Shown: positions 1 to 9,222 of the stretch, one piece after another
Numbering within the stretch: the first letter of the stretch is position 1
How the letters are laid out: each line of letters starts with the position of its first letter
Assembly (NCBI RefSeq): GCF_006385135.1
Contig: NZ_CP041025.1
Location: 1,953,501-2,017,500 of the forward strand
DNA from: Paremcibacter congregatus
GTDB taxonomy: Bacteria > Pseudomonadota > Alphaproteobacteria > Sphingomonadales > Emcibacteraceae
Reading direction: 5' to 3'
Length of the DNA stretch: 64,000 nt
The notes under the pieces: generated by a model
The model's database searches: none
Told to the model about the DNA's origin: nothing
The model's input: the letters and a program-made list of their open reading frames with translations, nothing else
Position numbers and translations under genes: made by a program

Positions 1-891
1 GAAAGGCAGGTAATACCATTCCGGTACGATATGAGCCGGCGTTACCATTGGATTGGCTTCGATGTAGTTGTCCGGATGCCCCATGATATTCGGCATAAAG
101 AAGATGAATACGGCAAAGATCACGATAAAGAAGGACAGCCCAAAGGCATCTTTCGCTGTGTAATAGGGGTGGAACGGGATTTTGTCACCCGGACCTTTCG
201 CATCAATACCCAGAGGGTTGTTGGACCCTGGCAGATGCAATGCCCAAATATGCAAAATCACAACACCGACAATCACAAACGGCAGCAGATAATGCAGGCT
301 GAAGAAGCGTTGCAGTGTCGGATTATCAACAGAGAAACCGCCCCACAGCAGATGCAAAATGCTTTCGCCCATACCGTCAACGAAGTCAAAGGCGCCAAAC
401 AGGTTGGTGATCACCGTTGCGCCCCAGAAGCTCATCTGGCCCCATGGCAGAACGTATCCCATAAAGCCGGTAGCCATCATCAGCAGATAAATGACCAGCC
501 CCAGGAACCACAACACTTCGCGGGGAGACTGGTAAGAGCCAAAATACATACCGCGCAGGATATGAATATAAACCACGACAAAGAACATCGAGGCGCCATT
601 GGCATGAATATAGCGAATCAACCAGCCATAATTCACGTCGCGCATGATATGTTCGACCGCAGCGAAGGCGAAATCCACATGCGGCGTGTAATGCATAACC
701 AAGATAATACCGGTGATGATCTGCACAACCAGCATAAAGCCGGCCAGTGATCCAAAGTTCCACCAGTAGTTCAGGTTCCGGGGGGCGTTATAGCCGGCAC
801 CCAGGGTCCCATGAATAAGGCCCAGAATCGGCAGTCGATCCTCAAACCATTTTACAGCCTTGTTTTCAGGCGTATACGTACTAGATCCCAT
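1..891 (-). CDS. petB: Cytochrome b of the bc1 complex (5' part; C-terminus beyond window)
   Basis: Membrane core of ubiquinol:cytochrome c oxidoreductase, carrying hemes bL and bH and both quinone sites. The 297 visible residues hold the N-terminal four-helix b core. His96/His110 and His200/His214 have the 13-residue spacing of the bis-His heme ligands, and PEWY (290-293) is the Qo-site motif; the rest of the C-terminal domain is missing. The ATG at 891 has an AGGGAG ribosome site and lies 10 bases after the Rieske stop, so petA-petB is an operon with petC presumably next outside the window. The frame is open to base 1, so this is a window cut and not a truncation. Confidence 0.97.
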   Translation of the reverse strand, partial: MGSSTYTPENKAVKWFEDRLPILGLIHGTLGAGYNAPRNLNYWWNFGSLAGFMLVVQIITGIILVMHYTPHVDFAFAAVEHIMRDVNYGWLIRYIHANGASMFFVVVYIHILRGMYFGSYQSPREVLWFLGLVIYLLMMATGFMGYVLPWGQMSFWGATVITNLFGAFDFVDGMGESILHLLWGGFSVDNPTLQRFFSLHYLLPFVIVGVVILHIWALHLPGSNNPLGIDAKGPGDKIPFHPYYTAKDAFGLSFFIVIFAVFIFFMPNIMGHPDNYIEANPMVTPAHIVPEWYYLPF

Positions 892-901
892 TTTTAGCTC
901 C

Positions 902-1432
902 CTATCCGATCTTGACCGTTGTATCGTTCAAAAACGCATATGTTGGTACTTCCATATTCCGGGGCGCCGGGCCCTTACGGATACGACCGGAAATGTCATA
1001 ATGCGATCCGTGACAAGGACAGAACCAGCCACCGAATTCTCCACGCTGATCAAGAGGCACACAGCCCAGATGTGTACAAACACCAACCATGATCAGCCAT
1101 TCAGGCTTCTCGGTCCGTTGTTCGTCAGTCTGGGGGTCTCTCAGATCGGCTGTGTCGTCTGCAACCGCTTTTGCAATTTCTGCATCCGTTCTATGGCGAA
1201 TGAAGACAGGCTTACCGCGCCACAGGATTTTTACGGTTTGTCCTCGTGGAATGGAGGACAGATCCACCTCAACAGAGGCAAGCGCCAAAACGTCAGCGGA
1301 TGGATTCATTTGATCGACAAGGGGCCAGGCCGCGGATGCTACACCCACGGTGCCTACCGCACCTGCCGCAACATAAAGGAAATTACGCCGGGTAACGTCC
1401 TCGTCATGTTCAGAATGGTCAGTGGTGGTCAT
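902..1432 (-). CDS. petA: Ubiquinol-cytochrome c reductase iron-sulfur (Rieske) subunit
   Basis: Carries the high-potential 2Fe-2S cluster that takes electrons from ubiquinol to cytochrome c1. 176 residues: a twin-arginine motif (RRNF, 15-18) followed by a hydrophobic anchor (about 19-36), then the soluble Rieske domain. CTHLGC (119-124) and CPCHGS (138-143) supply the Cys/His cluster ligands and the disulfide cysteines. AGAGG lies seven bases before the ATG. It is the first gene of the petABC operon. Its twin-arginine signal makes it a likely client of the TatABC system encoded at 13614-14997. Length and motifs are normal for the family. Confidence 0.97.
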   Translation of the reverse strand: MTTTDHSEHDEDVTRRNFLYVAAGAVGTVGVASAAWPLVDQMNPSADVLALASVEVDLSSIPRGQTVKILWRGKPVFIRHRTDAEIAKAVADDTADLRDPQTDEQRTEKPEWLIMVGVCTHLGCVPLDQRGEFGGWFCPCHGSHYDISGRIRKGPAPRNMEVPTYAFLNDTTVKIG

Positions 1433-1763
1433 TAAAGAACCTCTTAAATGCTTTTATGCAGACTACTTAATTCAATTGGTCAAGAGGATAGAATAAACCG
1501 CCGCTTTCTTAAAACATGTTTAAGCAAACAACACACGCAAACCCCACCCTTCCATATACACCGTCCCTGATTTACTCAGTTTAAAGATAATTTGCAATCA
1601 CTTATTGGCTCTTTCTTCCGGAAAGGCAGGTTGAAAGTGTTATTTACATTGATTTCACACTCAAATAAACTACCTTAAAATTCATACAATATGTTTATGC
1701 TTAACGACATCAGCTACAAAGCTCTTAAATTTATACATCTCTAAACTCGATATCATTAATCTT
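1433..1763. promoter_or_regulatory. AT-rich intergenic region upstream of petA
   Basis: This 331-base gap separates petA (minus strand) from a plus-strand acetyltransferase gene, so it should hold both promoters. Near petA the minus strand shows a possible -35 TTGACC about 30 bases before the ribosome site, with no clear -10. A palindrome (CTTAAA, 5-base centre, TTTAAG) lies at 1508-1524 and could be an operator. The gap becomes strongly AT-rich toward 1740. I see no RNA gene. Confidence 0.45.
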
Positions 1764-2330
1764 ATGCATACCTTCATAAAAAAAACCGCCAAACTTATTT
1801 TTAGAGATTATCAAATCTATAAAATATATTTCATTGATATACAAAATTATGAGCTCAGTAATTTAGATATAAATTTACAAGAGTTATCAGGAGTTTTTAG
1901 ACCTATTCAGCTATCTGATGACCATTCTGCGGGCTTTTCAGGGCCGGAAGCTTATGGGTATGAATATTTAAGCAGTTTATCTCATACAGAAGCATTGGCA
2001 CAATGTTGGTATTGGTATGGGGAACGTTATAAAGTTCGTAATTTCTGGCCTTTAAATGAAAAAGAGGCCAAATTGGTTGACATCGAGACCACGCAAAAAG
2101 CAAGAGGCATGGGGATTGCTCCGGCCTTAATCGCCTATTCCTGTGCTCAAATGAAAGAAAATGGATTTAAAAAGCTATATGCTCGTATCTGGCATTCAAA
2201 CAAACCCAGTATAAAAGCTTTTAGTAAAGCAGGCTGGCAACCTTTAAAAACTATTATTGAATTTTATTTTCTAGGCAGAAAGCTACGCCTTGAATTTATC
2301 TCCAGAAAAAGAAAAACGTTTTTTTTCTAA
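1764..2330 (+). CDS. GNAT-family N-acetyltransferase in AT-rich insert
   Basis: Probable acyl-CoA-dependent N-acetyltransferase; substrate unknown. 188 residues. The C-terminal half has the GNAT pattern: a strand LVDIETT, then the pyrophosphate-binding loop ARGMGIAP (113-120) and helix, then the ARIWHSNKPSIKAFSKAGW segment typical of motif B. The first 80 residues match nothing I know. Codon use is very AT-rich, unlike petA or hemF on either side. It faces the same way as the next gene, 89 bases on, and may be co-transcribed with it. It lies in an insert between petA and trmL and looks horizontally acquired. Confidence 0.75.
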   Translation: MHTFIKKTAKLIFRDYQIYKIYFIDIQNYELSNLDINLQELSGVFRPIQLSDDHSAGFSGPEAYGYEYLSSLSHTEALAQCWYWYGERYKVRNFWPLNEKEAKLVDIETTQKARGMGIAPALIAYSCAQMKENGFKKLYARIWHSNKPSIKAFSKAGWQPLKTIIEFYFLGRKLRLEFISRKRKTFFF

Positions 2331-2419
2331 TACCTTTAATCCTTTAGTAGCTTTTTTCGTGAATAAACTTCCGATCACTATGAAGCTCACATACAATAAT
2401 AAGGTCGTACATAATACTG

Positions 2420-3388
2420 ATGTCTAATGCATGGAAAACCAAAGATATTTCATTACCATACTGGATTGGGGAAATCTGCTTATTCCGCAAGCTATTTACG
2501 GTCTCAACCTTAAATATTGATTTTATAAATCATAAATCACAAAGTCTCAATACAATCATACCTGAACTTATTAAAGAACATGAGAATACTGGACCAGAAA
2601 CTGATGCCAAAGAATTTGAATTTGGTTTTCTGTTATATTCCATCCCTCTTAAAGAAGGACATAAAGATTTTTGGATAGAAGACAATCAAATAAAATACAT
2701 TGTCAAAACGTATAATCGCTATTATGTCAACATTAAAGGATCATTTGATGAATATATAAAAGGTTTTTCCTCGAAAACCAGATCTACGTTAAAAAGAAAG
2801 ATAAATAAATTTGAAAAAATTTCTGGAGGTACCATAGACTGGAGAACTTATTCCACTCCGACAGAAATGGCTGAATTTCACAAAGTAGCCCGTAAAATTT
2901 CCAAAGAAACATATCAGGAAAAGCACCTCAATGTTGGATTACCTGATGATGAAGATTTTAAAGCTGACATGATTGAGCGAGCAAAATCTAATACGGTCAA
3001 TGGTTATTTACTCTATTTAGACGGAAAAGCTATCAGTTACCTTTATTCACCGATAGACCAAGGCAGATTCATATATGCATACCTTGGATACCTTCCCGAA
3101 ACCTCAAAACTCTCACCAGGAACCGTTTTATTCTTGAAAGCCTTAGAACAAATATTTGACTCGGGAAGCGGGAAAATTTTTGATTTTACAGAAGGTGAAT
3201 CAGAGCAAAAAAAAATGTTTTCAACAAACCATGTCTATTGTGGAAACCTTATATGTTTAGAAAATACTCCCACAAACTATTTTTGGCTCATGCTCAATAA
3301 AGTAACCAATAGAATTTCGAAATATTTAGGGGATTTCTTTGATAAACTAGGTTTGAAGAAAACGATCAGAAAACTTCTTCGCCATTAA
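2420..3388 (+). CDS. FemAB/Acetyltransf_6-like acyltransferase in AT-rich insert
   Basis: 322 residues resembling the double-GNAT (FemAB/BioF2-like, Acetyltransf_6) proteins often found in cell-surface polysaccharide loci. The segment FSSKTRSTLKRKINKFEK (about 116-133) is the recurring 'strand-kinking arginine/lysine' region of that family. It is followed by a conserved-looking core with GYLLYLDGKAIS and a C-terminal KIFDFTEGES motif. No signal peptide. It is AT-rich like the preceding gene and probably in the same transcript. It converges on the deacetylase-like gene with 18 bases between stops. A role in modifying a glycan or lipid is inferred from family and neighbours only. Confidence 0.7.
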   Translation: MSNAWKTKDISLPYWIGEICLFRKLFTVSTLNIDFINHKSQSLNTIIPELIKEHENTGPETDAKEFEFGFLLYSIPLKEGHKDFWIEDNQIKYIVKTYNRYYVNIKGSFDEYIKGFSSKTRSTLKRKINKFEKISGGTIDWRTYSTPTEMAEFHKVARKISKETYQEKHLNVGLPDDEDFKADMIERAKSNTVNGYLLYLDGKAISYLYSPIDQGRFIYAYLGYLPETSKLSPGTVLFLKALEQIFDSGSGKIFDFTEGESEQKKMFSTNHVYCGNLICLENTPTNYFWLMLNKVTNRISKYLGDFFDKLGLKKTIRKLLRH

Positions 3389-3406
3389 ATTTTAATATAG
3401 CGGTTT

Positions 3407-4411
3407 TTAATACAGTGATATGCTGTCACTCAATTTATTGTGCATTTTACGCACCACAGCATAATGTGTCGGCACTTTCATAATAGGTCCGCAATCGCCT
3501 TCTTTACAGGTCCAATTACTCACAGAGTCTCCAAATGTAGCTGTAACAAAATCCTGATCATGCTCAGCAACAAACTGACATAATTTCTGCAGTCGCGTCT
3601 GATTTACCCGGTTACGACACAAACCATTAAACTGAAAATCATCTCTTTTAACAAATTCAAAGGGGTGGGTAAGAATCACGATATTTTCAACCCCCATCTT
3701 TCGCGCCTGCCAAAGAATATACTTCATTTCCGGCCAGGAACAGCTGGTAATCTGCAAAGATTTTTGATGAGTTTTGCCAAGAATATTCATATCCTGATAG
3801 GTGAATACAGGCAGCTCCATCACACCTTCAATCCGTTTCCGCCCACCCAAGATTTGCAACTCAGGCTCTTTTGGTTGAAATACACCGAGAGCAATATTGG
3901 AAGCCAACGGGATTCCAAGGTCCCTCATCACTTGATATAGGTTTCTGTCCGCCACCAGACTGCCAGTACGAATGGCATCGGGGCGTTTTCCGACCCACCG
4001 TTCAAAAACTTCTATACAGAGCGTAAAAATACGCGTCAATTCCTCAGCGGAGCGTCCCGCACAACTGTCATTTGTCGAAAACCCCCTGTATTCGGAATCT
4101 TTGTTGAAATTTAACCAGCAGGGGTGCACATGAAGTTGCACATCCTGTCCCGCCATAAGAATCCGTTTAACAAACCCCTGCATTGGCTCATCACCAAAGT
4201 AAAAATAGTTGGCGCACTCGACGAAGAAACTGGCAGAAATATTATATTTTTCAAATGTTTCTAGCAGAAACCCCAGCCCCTGTTCTTTACCATTAACCAC
4301 ACAAGCGACTGCGGGTGCCGCGACAGGTGTGTATTTTTCTGGATTTTCAAAAGCCCCAGCAATGCTGAATTCTGTATCAATCGTGATTGTTATTTCGGTA
4401 GGTTTTTGCAT
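3407..4411 (-). CDS. Polysaccharide-deacetylase-like (NodB-fold) protein
   Basis: 334 residues, cytoplasmic by sequence (no signal peptide). TIDTEF (10-15) places an acidic pair where NodB-fold deacetylases have their catalytic/metal aspartates. HVHPCW (94-99) resembles the metal-binding histidines, and ILTHPFEF near the C-terminus fits a later motif. Substrate unknown. I chose the ATG at 4411, which has GCTGGGG just upstream; an in-frame start at 4501 would overlap the divergent trmL start and adds 30 unrelated residues. Base composition is intermediate between the AT-rich genes and the core. Together with the two acyltransferase-like genes it suggests a small surface-glycan module. Confidence 0.7.
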   Translation of the reverse strand: MQKPTEITITIDTEFSIAGAFENPEKYTPVAAPAVACVVNGKEQGLGFLLETFEKYNISASFFVECANYFYFGDEPMQGFVKRILMAGQDVQLHVHPCWLNFNKDSEYRGFSTNDSCAGRSAEELTRIFTLCIEVFERWVGKRPDAIRTGSLVADRNLYQVMRDLGIPLASNIALGVFQPKEPELQILGGRKRIEGVMELPVFTYQDMNILGKTHQKSLQITSCSWPEMKYILWQARKMGVENIVILTHPFEFVKRDDFQFNGLCRNRVNQTRLQKLCQFVAEHDQDFVTATFGDSVSNWTCKEGDCGPIMKVPTHYAVVRKMHNKLSDSISLY

Positions 4412-4499
4412 ATCCCCAGCTCTTTTATTGATTGACGAGTAAATTACTTCTATATCTACTTCGGATTTATTATAAACGACTTTCGAAGTTATTAATACC

Positions 4500-4964
4500 A
4501 TGCAAATTGCACTTTATCAGCCGGATATCCCGCCCAACACAGGTACCATCATTAGAATGGCCGCCTGTCTGGATGTCAGGGTGAATATTATTGAGCCCTG
4601 CGGTTTCCCCTTTGGCGAAAAATCCTTTCGTCGGGCCGGCATGGACTATATTGATCAATCCATGATCACACGCCATGCGTCATGGGATCATTTTCTGGAT
4701 GCCGTGTCCCCGGCCCGGATTATTCTTCTGACCACCAAGGCTGATCATGTGTACACCGATGTCGCTTATCAGCCAGAAGACATCATCCTGCTTGGCCGCG
4801 AAAGCGCCGGGGTGCCTGATGACGTGCATCAGCGGGCCGATAAACGGGTTATCATTCCAATGACACCGGAAACAAGATCATTGAATGTGGCAATCTCGGC
4901 CTCTATGGTGCTTGGCGAAGCCCTGCGCCAAACGAATCTCTTTCCGGCCTATACCGGAAAATAA
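4500..4964 (+). CDS. trmL: tRNA (cytidine/uridine-34 2'-O)-methyltransferase TrmL
   Basis: SPOUT methyltransferase that 2'-O-methylates the wobble nucleotide of certain leucine tRNAs using S-adenosylmethionine. 154 residues, the usual minimal TrmL length. It shows the three SpoU motifs: NTGTIIR near the N-terminus, LLGRESAGVP (about 97-106) and RSLNVAISASMVLGEALRQ at the C-terminus, which form the trefoil knot. It is followed 35 bases later by hemF. trmL and hemF commonly sit beside petABC in alphaproteobacteria, which supports the view that the genes between 1764 and 4411 are an insertion. Confidence 0.93.
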   Translation: MQIALYQPDIPPNTGTIIRMAACLDVRVNIIEPCGFPFGEKSFRRAGMDYIDQSMITRHASWDHFLDAVSPARIILLTTKADHVYTDVAYQPEDIILLGRESAGVPDDVHQRADKRVIIPMTPETRSLNVAISASMVLGEALRQTNLFPAYTGK

Positions 4965-4999
4965 GACTTAAAAATGAAGACTTCAGGAAATACCGTTAG

Positions 5000-5875
5000 A
5001 TGACAGCCCTATTGGATACCGACCGCACAAAGCAACAGCAAACCCAGGCCCAGGAATGGTTCAAGGAACTCCGCGATCAGATTTGTGCCGCCTTTGAAAA
5101 AATCGAAGACGAACTCACCGGCACCTACAGTGATCGTGCTCCGGGACGGTTCGAACGCACCGCATGGAATCGCAATGACGATCCGGCCTGCGGCGGCGGC
5201 GTCATGTCCGTAATGAAAGGCCGCGTCTTCGAGAAGGTCGGCGTGAATATTTCCACAGTTTACGGGGAATTCGCCCCGGAATTCGCCAAGTCAATGCCAG
5301 GCGCCGAAGAAGACCCTCGTTTTTGGGCCAGTGGTATTTCTCTTGTCGCTCATATGCATAATCCCCTGGTGCCTGCTGTTCACATGAATACCCGACACAT
5401 CATCACCCGACAATCCTGGTTTGGCGGCGGTGGCGATCTCAATCCGGCCCTGCCAAACGAAAAAGACACGGCAGATTTCCATGCTCAGTTCAAGCAGGCC
5501 TGTGATCGCCATAACCCCGACTATTACGCCAAATATAAAGCCTGGTGTGATGAATATTTTTATAACAAACACCGGCAAAAGGCTCGCGGTGTCGGCGGCA
5601 TATTCTACGACAAACTCAACAGTGGCGTCTGGGCCGACGATTTTGCCTTTACCCAGGACGTCGGCAAAGCATTCCGCGATATATACCCCAAGATTGTCCG
5701 CCGCCACATGAATGAAGAGTGGACCGATGAACAACGGGAAGAATTGCTCTATTACAGAGGGTTATATGCTGAATTTAATCTGGTTTATGACCGGGGAACA
5801 ACCTTTGGCCTGAAAACAGGCGGCAATGTAGACGCCATATTGATGTCCCTGCCCCCCGAAGCGAAATGGCGTTAA
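5000..5875 (+). CDS. hemF: Oxygen-dependent coproporphyrinogen III oxidase
   Basis: Converts coproporphyrinogen III to protoporphyrinogen IX by two oxygen-dependent oxidative decarboxylations, a late step of heme synthesis in the cytosol. 291 residues with the family hallmarks: [11 protein letters not shown] (124-134), [10 protein letters not shown] (140-149) and RGVGGIFYD (196-204). AGGAAA precedes the ATG. The next gene begins three bases after the stop, so the two are probably co-transcribed. Heme genes hemA and hemB lie farther right in the window. Confidence 0.96.
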   Translation: MTALLDTDRTKQQQTQAQEWFKELRDQICAAFEKIEDELTGTYSDRAPGRFERTAWNRNDDPACGGGVMSVMKGRVFEKVGVNISTVYGEFAPEFAKSMPGAEEDPRFWASGISLVAHMHNPLVPAVHMNTRHIITRQSWFGGGGDLNPALPNEKDTADFHAQFKQACDRHNPDYYAKYKAWCDEYFYNKHRQKARGVGGIFYDKLNSGVWADDFAFTQDVGKAFRDIYPKIVRRHMNEEWTDEQREELLYYRGLYAEFNLVYDRGTTFGLKTGGNVDAILMSLPPEAKWR

Positions 5876-5878
5876 CCA

Positions 5879-6736
5879 ATGAACTGGGATCTGCCAGAAC
5901 ATCCCGTCAATATGAAAGGGCCAACCCTGGGCGGTAAATATGTCTGGTCTGACATATATCTGCTTGGAGACTGGCATATTCAGAAAAACGTCCTCACCGG
6001 GCATCATCGCCTGCTTGATGGTCGTGATATCCGCCAGGCCTGGGGAAGTTATGACCATTGCCTGGCCGAACTTGCCAAGTTTAAGGATAAATTGGGTCTG
6101 ACCTTTCCCAAACCACATATATTTTTATTGTTGCATGGTCTGGCGCGTCATAAGAAAACCATGACCAAGACGGCGGCTTATCTCCGCGAAAGAGGTCATG
6201 CCGCCTACTGTCTCAACTATCCCAGTACTTTCCAGTCCCTGGATGCCCATGCAGATGACCTTGAGAACCTGCTCAATAACCTCGCCGGAGTAACGTCGGT
6301 AAGTTTTATCGGTCACAGCCTTGGCGGATTGCTGGCCCGGGAACTGCTCAGGCGTAAAGACGGCTGGCGTTCCAAAGTTGACGCCCGGCATCTGATGATG
6401 CTCGGCACACCGAACAATGGGGCCCGGATTGCCGATATGCTTGGCGGGATCAGGCTGTTTCACACCATCGCGGGACCTTCCGGCCAGGATGTCATGCCGG
6501 TGAAGGCGCTCAAATTACCACCCCCCGATATACCGACACTGGTCATTGCCGGAGGCCGGAATACTCCAACAGGGTATAATCCGATATTGGGGGAAGATAA
6601 TGATGGAATTGTCACGGTACGGGAAACCAGACTTGAGGGCATGACGGATTTCCGTTTGGTAAATGTGATACACACCACGATCATGGACCATCCGGAAACC
6701 TTGCACGCGATAGAGGAATTTATTGCGGCCTACTGA
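5879..6736 (+). CDS. Alpha/beta-hydrolase, lipase/PGAP1-like
   Basis: 285-residue serine hydrolase without a signal peptide. HGLARH (86-91) gives the oxyanion loop and GHSLGG (145-150) the nucleophile elbow with Ser147. LGEDNDGIV and the later VIHTTIMDH carry plausible catalytic Asp and His. The first 75 residues are an extra N-terminal part rich in Trp and His (YVWSDIYLLGDWHIQ) that I do not recognise. The ATG lies three bases after hemF, suggesting one transcript. Its stop overlaps the convergent cca gene by seven bases. Substrate unknown; a lipid ester is the usual target of the family. Confidence 0.8.
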   Translation: MNWDLPEHPVNMKGPTLGGKYVWSDIYLLGDWHIQKNVLTGHHRLLDGRDIRQAWGSYDHCLAELAKFKDKLGLTFPKPHIFLLLHGLARHKKTMTKTAAYLRERGHAAYCLNYPSTFQSLDAHADDLENLLNNLAGVTSVSFIGHSLGGLLARELLRRKDGWRSKVDARHLMMLGTPNNGARIADMLGGIRLFHTIAGPSGQDVMPVKALKLPPPDIPTLVIAGGRNTPTGYNPILGEDNDGIVTVRETRLEGMTDFRLVNVIHTTIMDHPETLHAIEEFIAAY

Positions 6737-7938
6737 AGCAAATCCTGTTTCTTCAAAGTAAAGTCACTGGCGATCCAGTCAGCTTCACGCTGCTTCAACA
6801 AGTCGCCCAAAGCAGGCCCCGCCGCATATCCGGCCTGAATCAAATCCCGGCCCTGCACTGGAAAACTTGGCACCGGCCACGTATCGATGAGGTGCAACAA
6901 TTCTGAAAGCTGGGTGGTCGGCGAGGCTTCAGAATTTCCATCCAGGAGCGCAAAGGCAACAACATCCCGCCCATGCAAATATATGGCCCGACGCAAAGTT
7001 TTGTCCGCAACCCCTGGTGAAATATTCAGATCATGCTGATCATAGGCCACCAGATATTTTGTCTGGCGATTGGACAGCTTTAAATGCCTGCTGACCTGGG
7101 CCCCTGCGCCTTCGCCTCGCCGCAGAAGGCTGCAAAGACGGGCCAGACGGTCACAGCGGCCCAAATTCTGTTCCTGCTGGACATAACGCCTGAAACGCGG
7201 CCAGTCCGGCGTAACACCAAGAATATGGGGCAGAAAATCATGTTTCGCCATCACCGTCATCACCGACAACAGATTTTGGGCCGCTAGAATCTTCAGCAGT
7301 TCCTGCGCCAACCGCTCCCCGGACAGATTATCTATTAAATTCTTATAGCGAATACAGGCGTCAAACCCTTGAGGGTCCATCAGCCCGTCGCCAATCTGGG
7401 CGGCAAACCGAAAGAAACGCAAAATACGCAAGGCGTCCTCGCAAATACGCTCATCAGCAGCACCAATGAACCGCACCCGGCGCGTTTCAAGATCCGCCAA
7501 GCCGCCGCAGGGGTCATACAGACTGCCATCCGCGTCAAGATAAAGCGCATTAAAGGTAAAATCCCGCCGGGCGGCATCGCCGATCCAGTCATCGGTAAAG
7601 GTTACTGTCGCGTGCCGACCATCGGTTTCCACATCATGACGCAACGTGGTGATCTCATAACCGACCTTGTCTAAAACAGCCGTGATAGTTCCATGCTTCA
7701 GGCCGGTCGGAACCACTTTGATCTTCGCCCGTTTCAACCGCAGCATAGTCTCTTCCGGCGGCAGGCTGCAGGCCAGATCAATATCAATAATTTTCCGCTG
7801 TAAAAGCAAATCCCTTACACAGCCGCCGACCATGCGCGCATTCAAACCATCCACATTCAATACGGACAAAAGTTTCTGCACCCCCGGGGCACATATCGGA
7901 GAACCCGCGGGCAAGTCCAGTTGGTGCACGGCTTTCAT
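6730..7938 (-). CDS. cca: CCA tRNA nucleotidyltransferase / poly(A) polymerase family
   Basis: Adds or repairs the 3'-CCA end of tRNAs; cytosolic class II nucleotidyltransferase, 402 residues. The head domain shows GGCVRD (38-43) and the two metal-binding aspartates in DID (52-54), followed by the RRDFTFNALY motif and GGLADLETRRVRFIG. The ERICEDALRILRFFRFAAQ helix is the tRNA/nucleotide-binding segment. Start at 7938: this ATG overlaps the nudL stop in ATGA, the usual coupled arrangement here; a longer reading is possible but intrudes into nudL. The fourth gene in a minus-strand run GNAT-DUF1285-nudL-cca. Confidence 0.93.
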   Translation of the reverse strand: MKAVHQLDLPAGSPICAPGVQKLLSVLNVDGLNARMVGGCVRDLLLQRKIIDIDLACSLPPEETMLRLKRAKIKVVPTGLKHGTITAVLDKVGYEITTLRHDVETDGRHATVTFTDDWIGDAARRDFTFNALYLDADGSLYDPCGGLADLETRRVRFIGAADERICEDALRILRFFRFAAQIGDGLMDPQGFDACIRYKNLIDNLSGERLAQELLKILAAQNLLSVMTVMAKHDFLPHILGVTPDWPRFRRYVQQEQNLGRCDRLARLCSLLRRGEGAGAQVSRHLKLSNRQTKYLVAYDQHDLNISPGVADKTLRRAIYLHGRDVVAFALLDGNSEASPTTQLSELLHLIDTWPVPSFPVQGRDLIQAGYAAGPALGDLLKQREADWIASDFTLKKQDLLQ

Positions 7939-8591
7939 TTCACCCCCCTGTTTACCAGATGTGCGAAACGCACCAACATCGCCGCTGTCGCCCCCCACAC
8001 ATTATGTTGCTCATTAATCAGCGCGTAATAATACCTCTTGCGTTCCTTCCAGATACCGTCCCGAAGATCATGGTTCGCCTCATCAAGAATATAGTCAAGC
8101 GGCAGTTCAAAAGCTTCATCTACTTCTTCTTCGGCAACGATCAGTTTGAATTCCGGTGCAATAATACCCACAACAGGCGTAATCAGGAAACCGGTCATGG
8201 TTTCATAATCTTCCATGGCGCCGAGAACCTCGATATGAGCGCGGTCAATCCCCACTTCTTCCTGGGTTTCACGCAGGGCCGTATCCATGGCATGGGCATC
8301 TTCCTGATCACATCGTCCGCCGGGAAAGCTCACTTGGCCTGAATGGGTTTTGAGATGAGCCGCCCGTTTGGTCAGCAAAACAGTCAGCCCCTCTTCCCGA
8401 TCCACCAACGGGATTAACACAGCCGCCGGCCGCAGGGGCTGCTCAGAACTTTTATAATCTGCCGCCGGACGATAAATATTCCAGTCGCCATCCCGGGGAC
8501 GGTCACCGTCTCTCTTGTCTGCAACGGTTTGACGCGCCCGTTCGAGACCCGGATCATATTGCCGGAAAATATCTCGGATCCGTTGTTTCAT
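7935..8591 (-). CDS. nudL: NUDIX hydrolase, NudL-like CoA pyrophosphatase
   Basis: 218-residue Nudix protein likely to hydrolyse coenzyme A or similar diphosphates. LLTKRAAHLKTHSGQVSFPGG (72-92) is the CoA-pyrophosphatase signature just before the Nudix box. The box ends in RETQEEVG (107-114), which provides the metal-binding glutamates. VTPVVGIIAP-type sequence follows, as in E. coli NudL. ATG at 8591 overlaps the DUF1285 stop by four bases (ATGA), and its own stop overlaps cca the same way, so the three are translationally coupled. Confidence 0.88.
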   Translation of the reverse strand: MKQRIRDIFRQYDPGLERARQTVADKRDGDRPRDGDWNIYRPAADYKSSEQPLRPAAVLIPLVDREEGLTVLLTKRAAHLKTHSGQVSFPGGRCDQEDAHAMDTALRETQEEVGIDRAHIEVLGAMEDYETMTGFLITPVVGIIAPEFKLIVAEEEVDEAFELPLDYILDEANHDLRDGIWKERKRYYYALINEQHNVWGATAAMLVRFAHLVNRGVK

Positions 8592-9175
8592 GCTTCGGCT
8601 TTTCCCAGGGGGAAGAACTGTCCCTGGCTCCATACGCCATAGTCACCGTTCTTCTCTTCCATCATTTCCGCCAGTTGGTAGTATACCGGGCGCGCAATCA
8701 ACGCCTGCAACCGGTCCCGCACCAGAATGTAAGGTGATGGTTCTCCGTCCGTCGCGTGGGTAACGGTTAATGGATGGTCGGCATCAAGGATCACCACATC
8801 ATCCACATTGGTGCGAAAATGAAGAATTTGGTCTTTTCCCGGATTTTCTACCCGGAGCTCGACCGCAACAAAAGGGGCATCGTCAACGCGGATGCCAACT
8901 TTTTCCACCGGCGTCACCAAATAGTATTTACCATCCTCATCATGGCGCAAAATGGTCGAAAACAACCGCACCATGGCGGGACGGGCTATCGGGGTACCCA
9001 TATAGTCCCAACTGCCGTCGCGCTTGATATGCATGTCAATATCACCGCAAAAATCGGGATTCCACAGATGTACCGGCGGCAGGCCTTTTTTACCTGTGGC
9101 TTTCTGCGCCTCCTGGGCGAACAGATCGGGCCGGAAACCGGCGGCGGATTTTGTTTTATCTGATGTGTCTGTCAT
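8588..9175 (-). CDS. DUF1285 family protein
   Basis: 195-residue cytosolic protein of a family widespread in alphaproteobacteria and of unknown function. It starts with a short disordered stretch, then the core PPVHLWNPDFCGDIDMHI, followed by GSWDYMGTPIARPAMVRLFS and YYLVTPVEKVGIRVDDAPF, the conserved blocks by which I recognise it. The C-terminal part predicts alternating strands (beta-barrel-like). AAGGAT lies immediately before the ATG. Coupled to nudL by a four-base overlap, which suggests a shared transcript, not necessarily a shared pathway. Confidence 0.85.
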   Translation of the reverse strand: MTDTSDKTKSAAGFRPDLFAQEAQKATGKKGLPPVHLWNPDFCGDIDMHIKRDGSWDYMGTPIARPAMVRLFSTILRHDEDGKYYLVTPVEKVGIRVDDAPFVAVELRVENPGKDQILHFRTNVDDVVILDADHPLTVTHATDGEPSPYILVRDRLQALIARPVYYQLAEMMEEKNGDYGVWSQGQFFPLGKAEA

Positions 9176-9222
9176 ATCCTTACTATAGGAACTTCAGACG
9201 ACATTTTGAAGACATAGTGGAT

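Noticed and set aside
31-750. A long plus-strand open frame of 239 codons
   Set aside because: It lies wholly antisense to cytochrome b, whose heme ligands and PEWY motif are unmistakable.
860-1435. Long plus-strand frame over the Rieske gene
   Set aside because: Antisense shadow; the minus-strand product has both Rieske boxes.
1-1640. A shared GAAAGGCAGGT at 1 and 1621, as a possible direct repeat
   Set aside because: Only 11 bases, one copy inside petB; chance match with no other flanking similarity.
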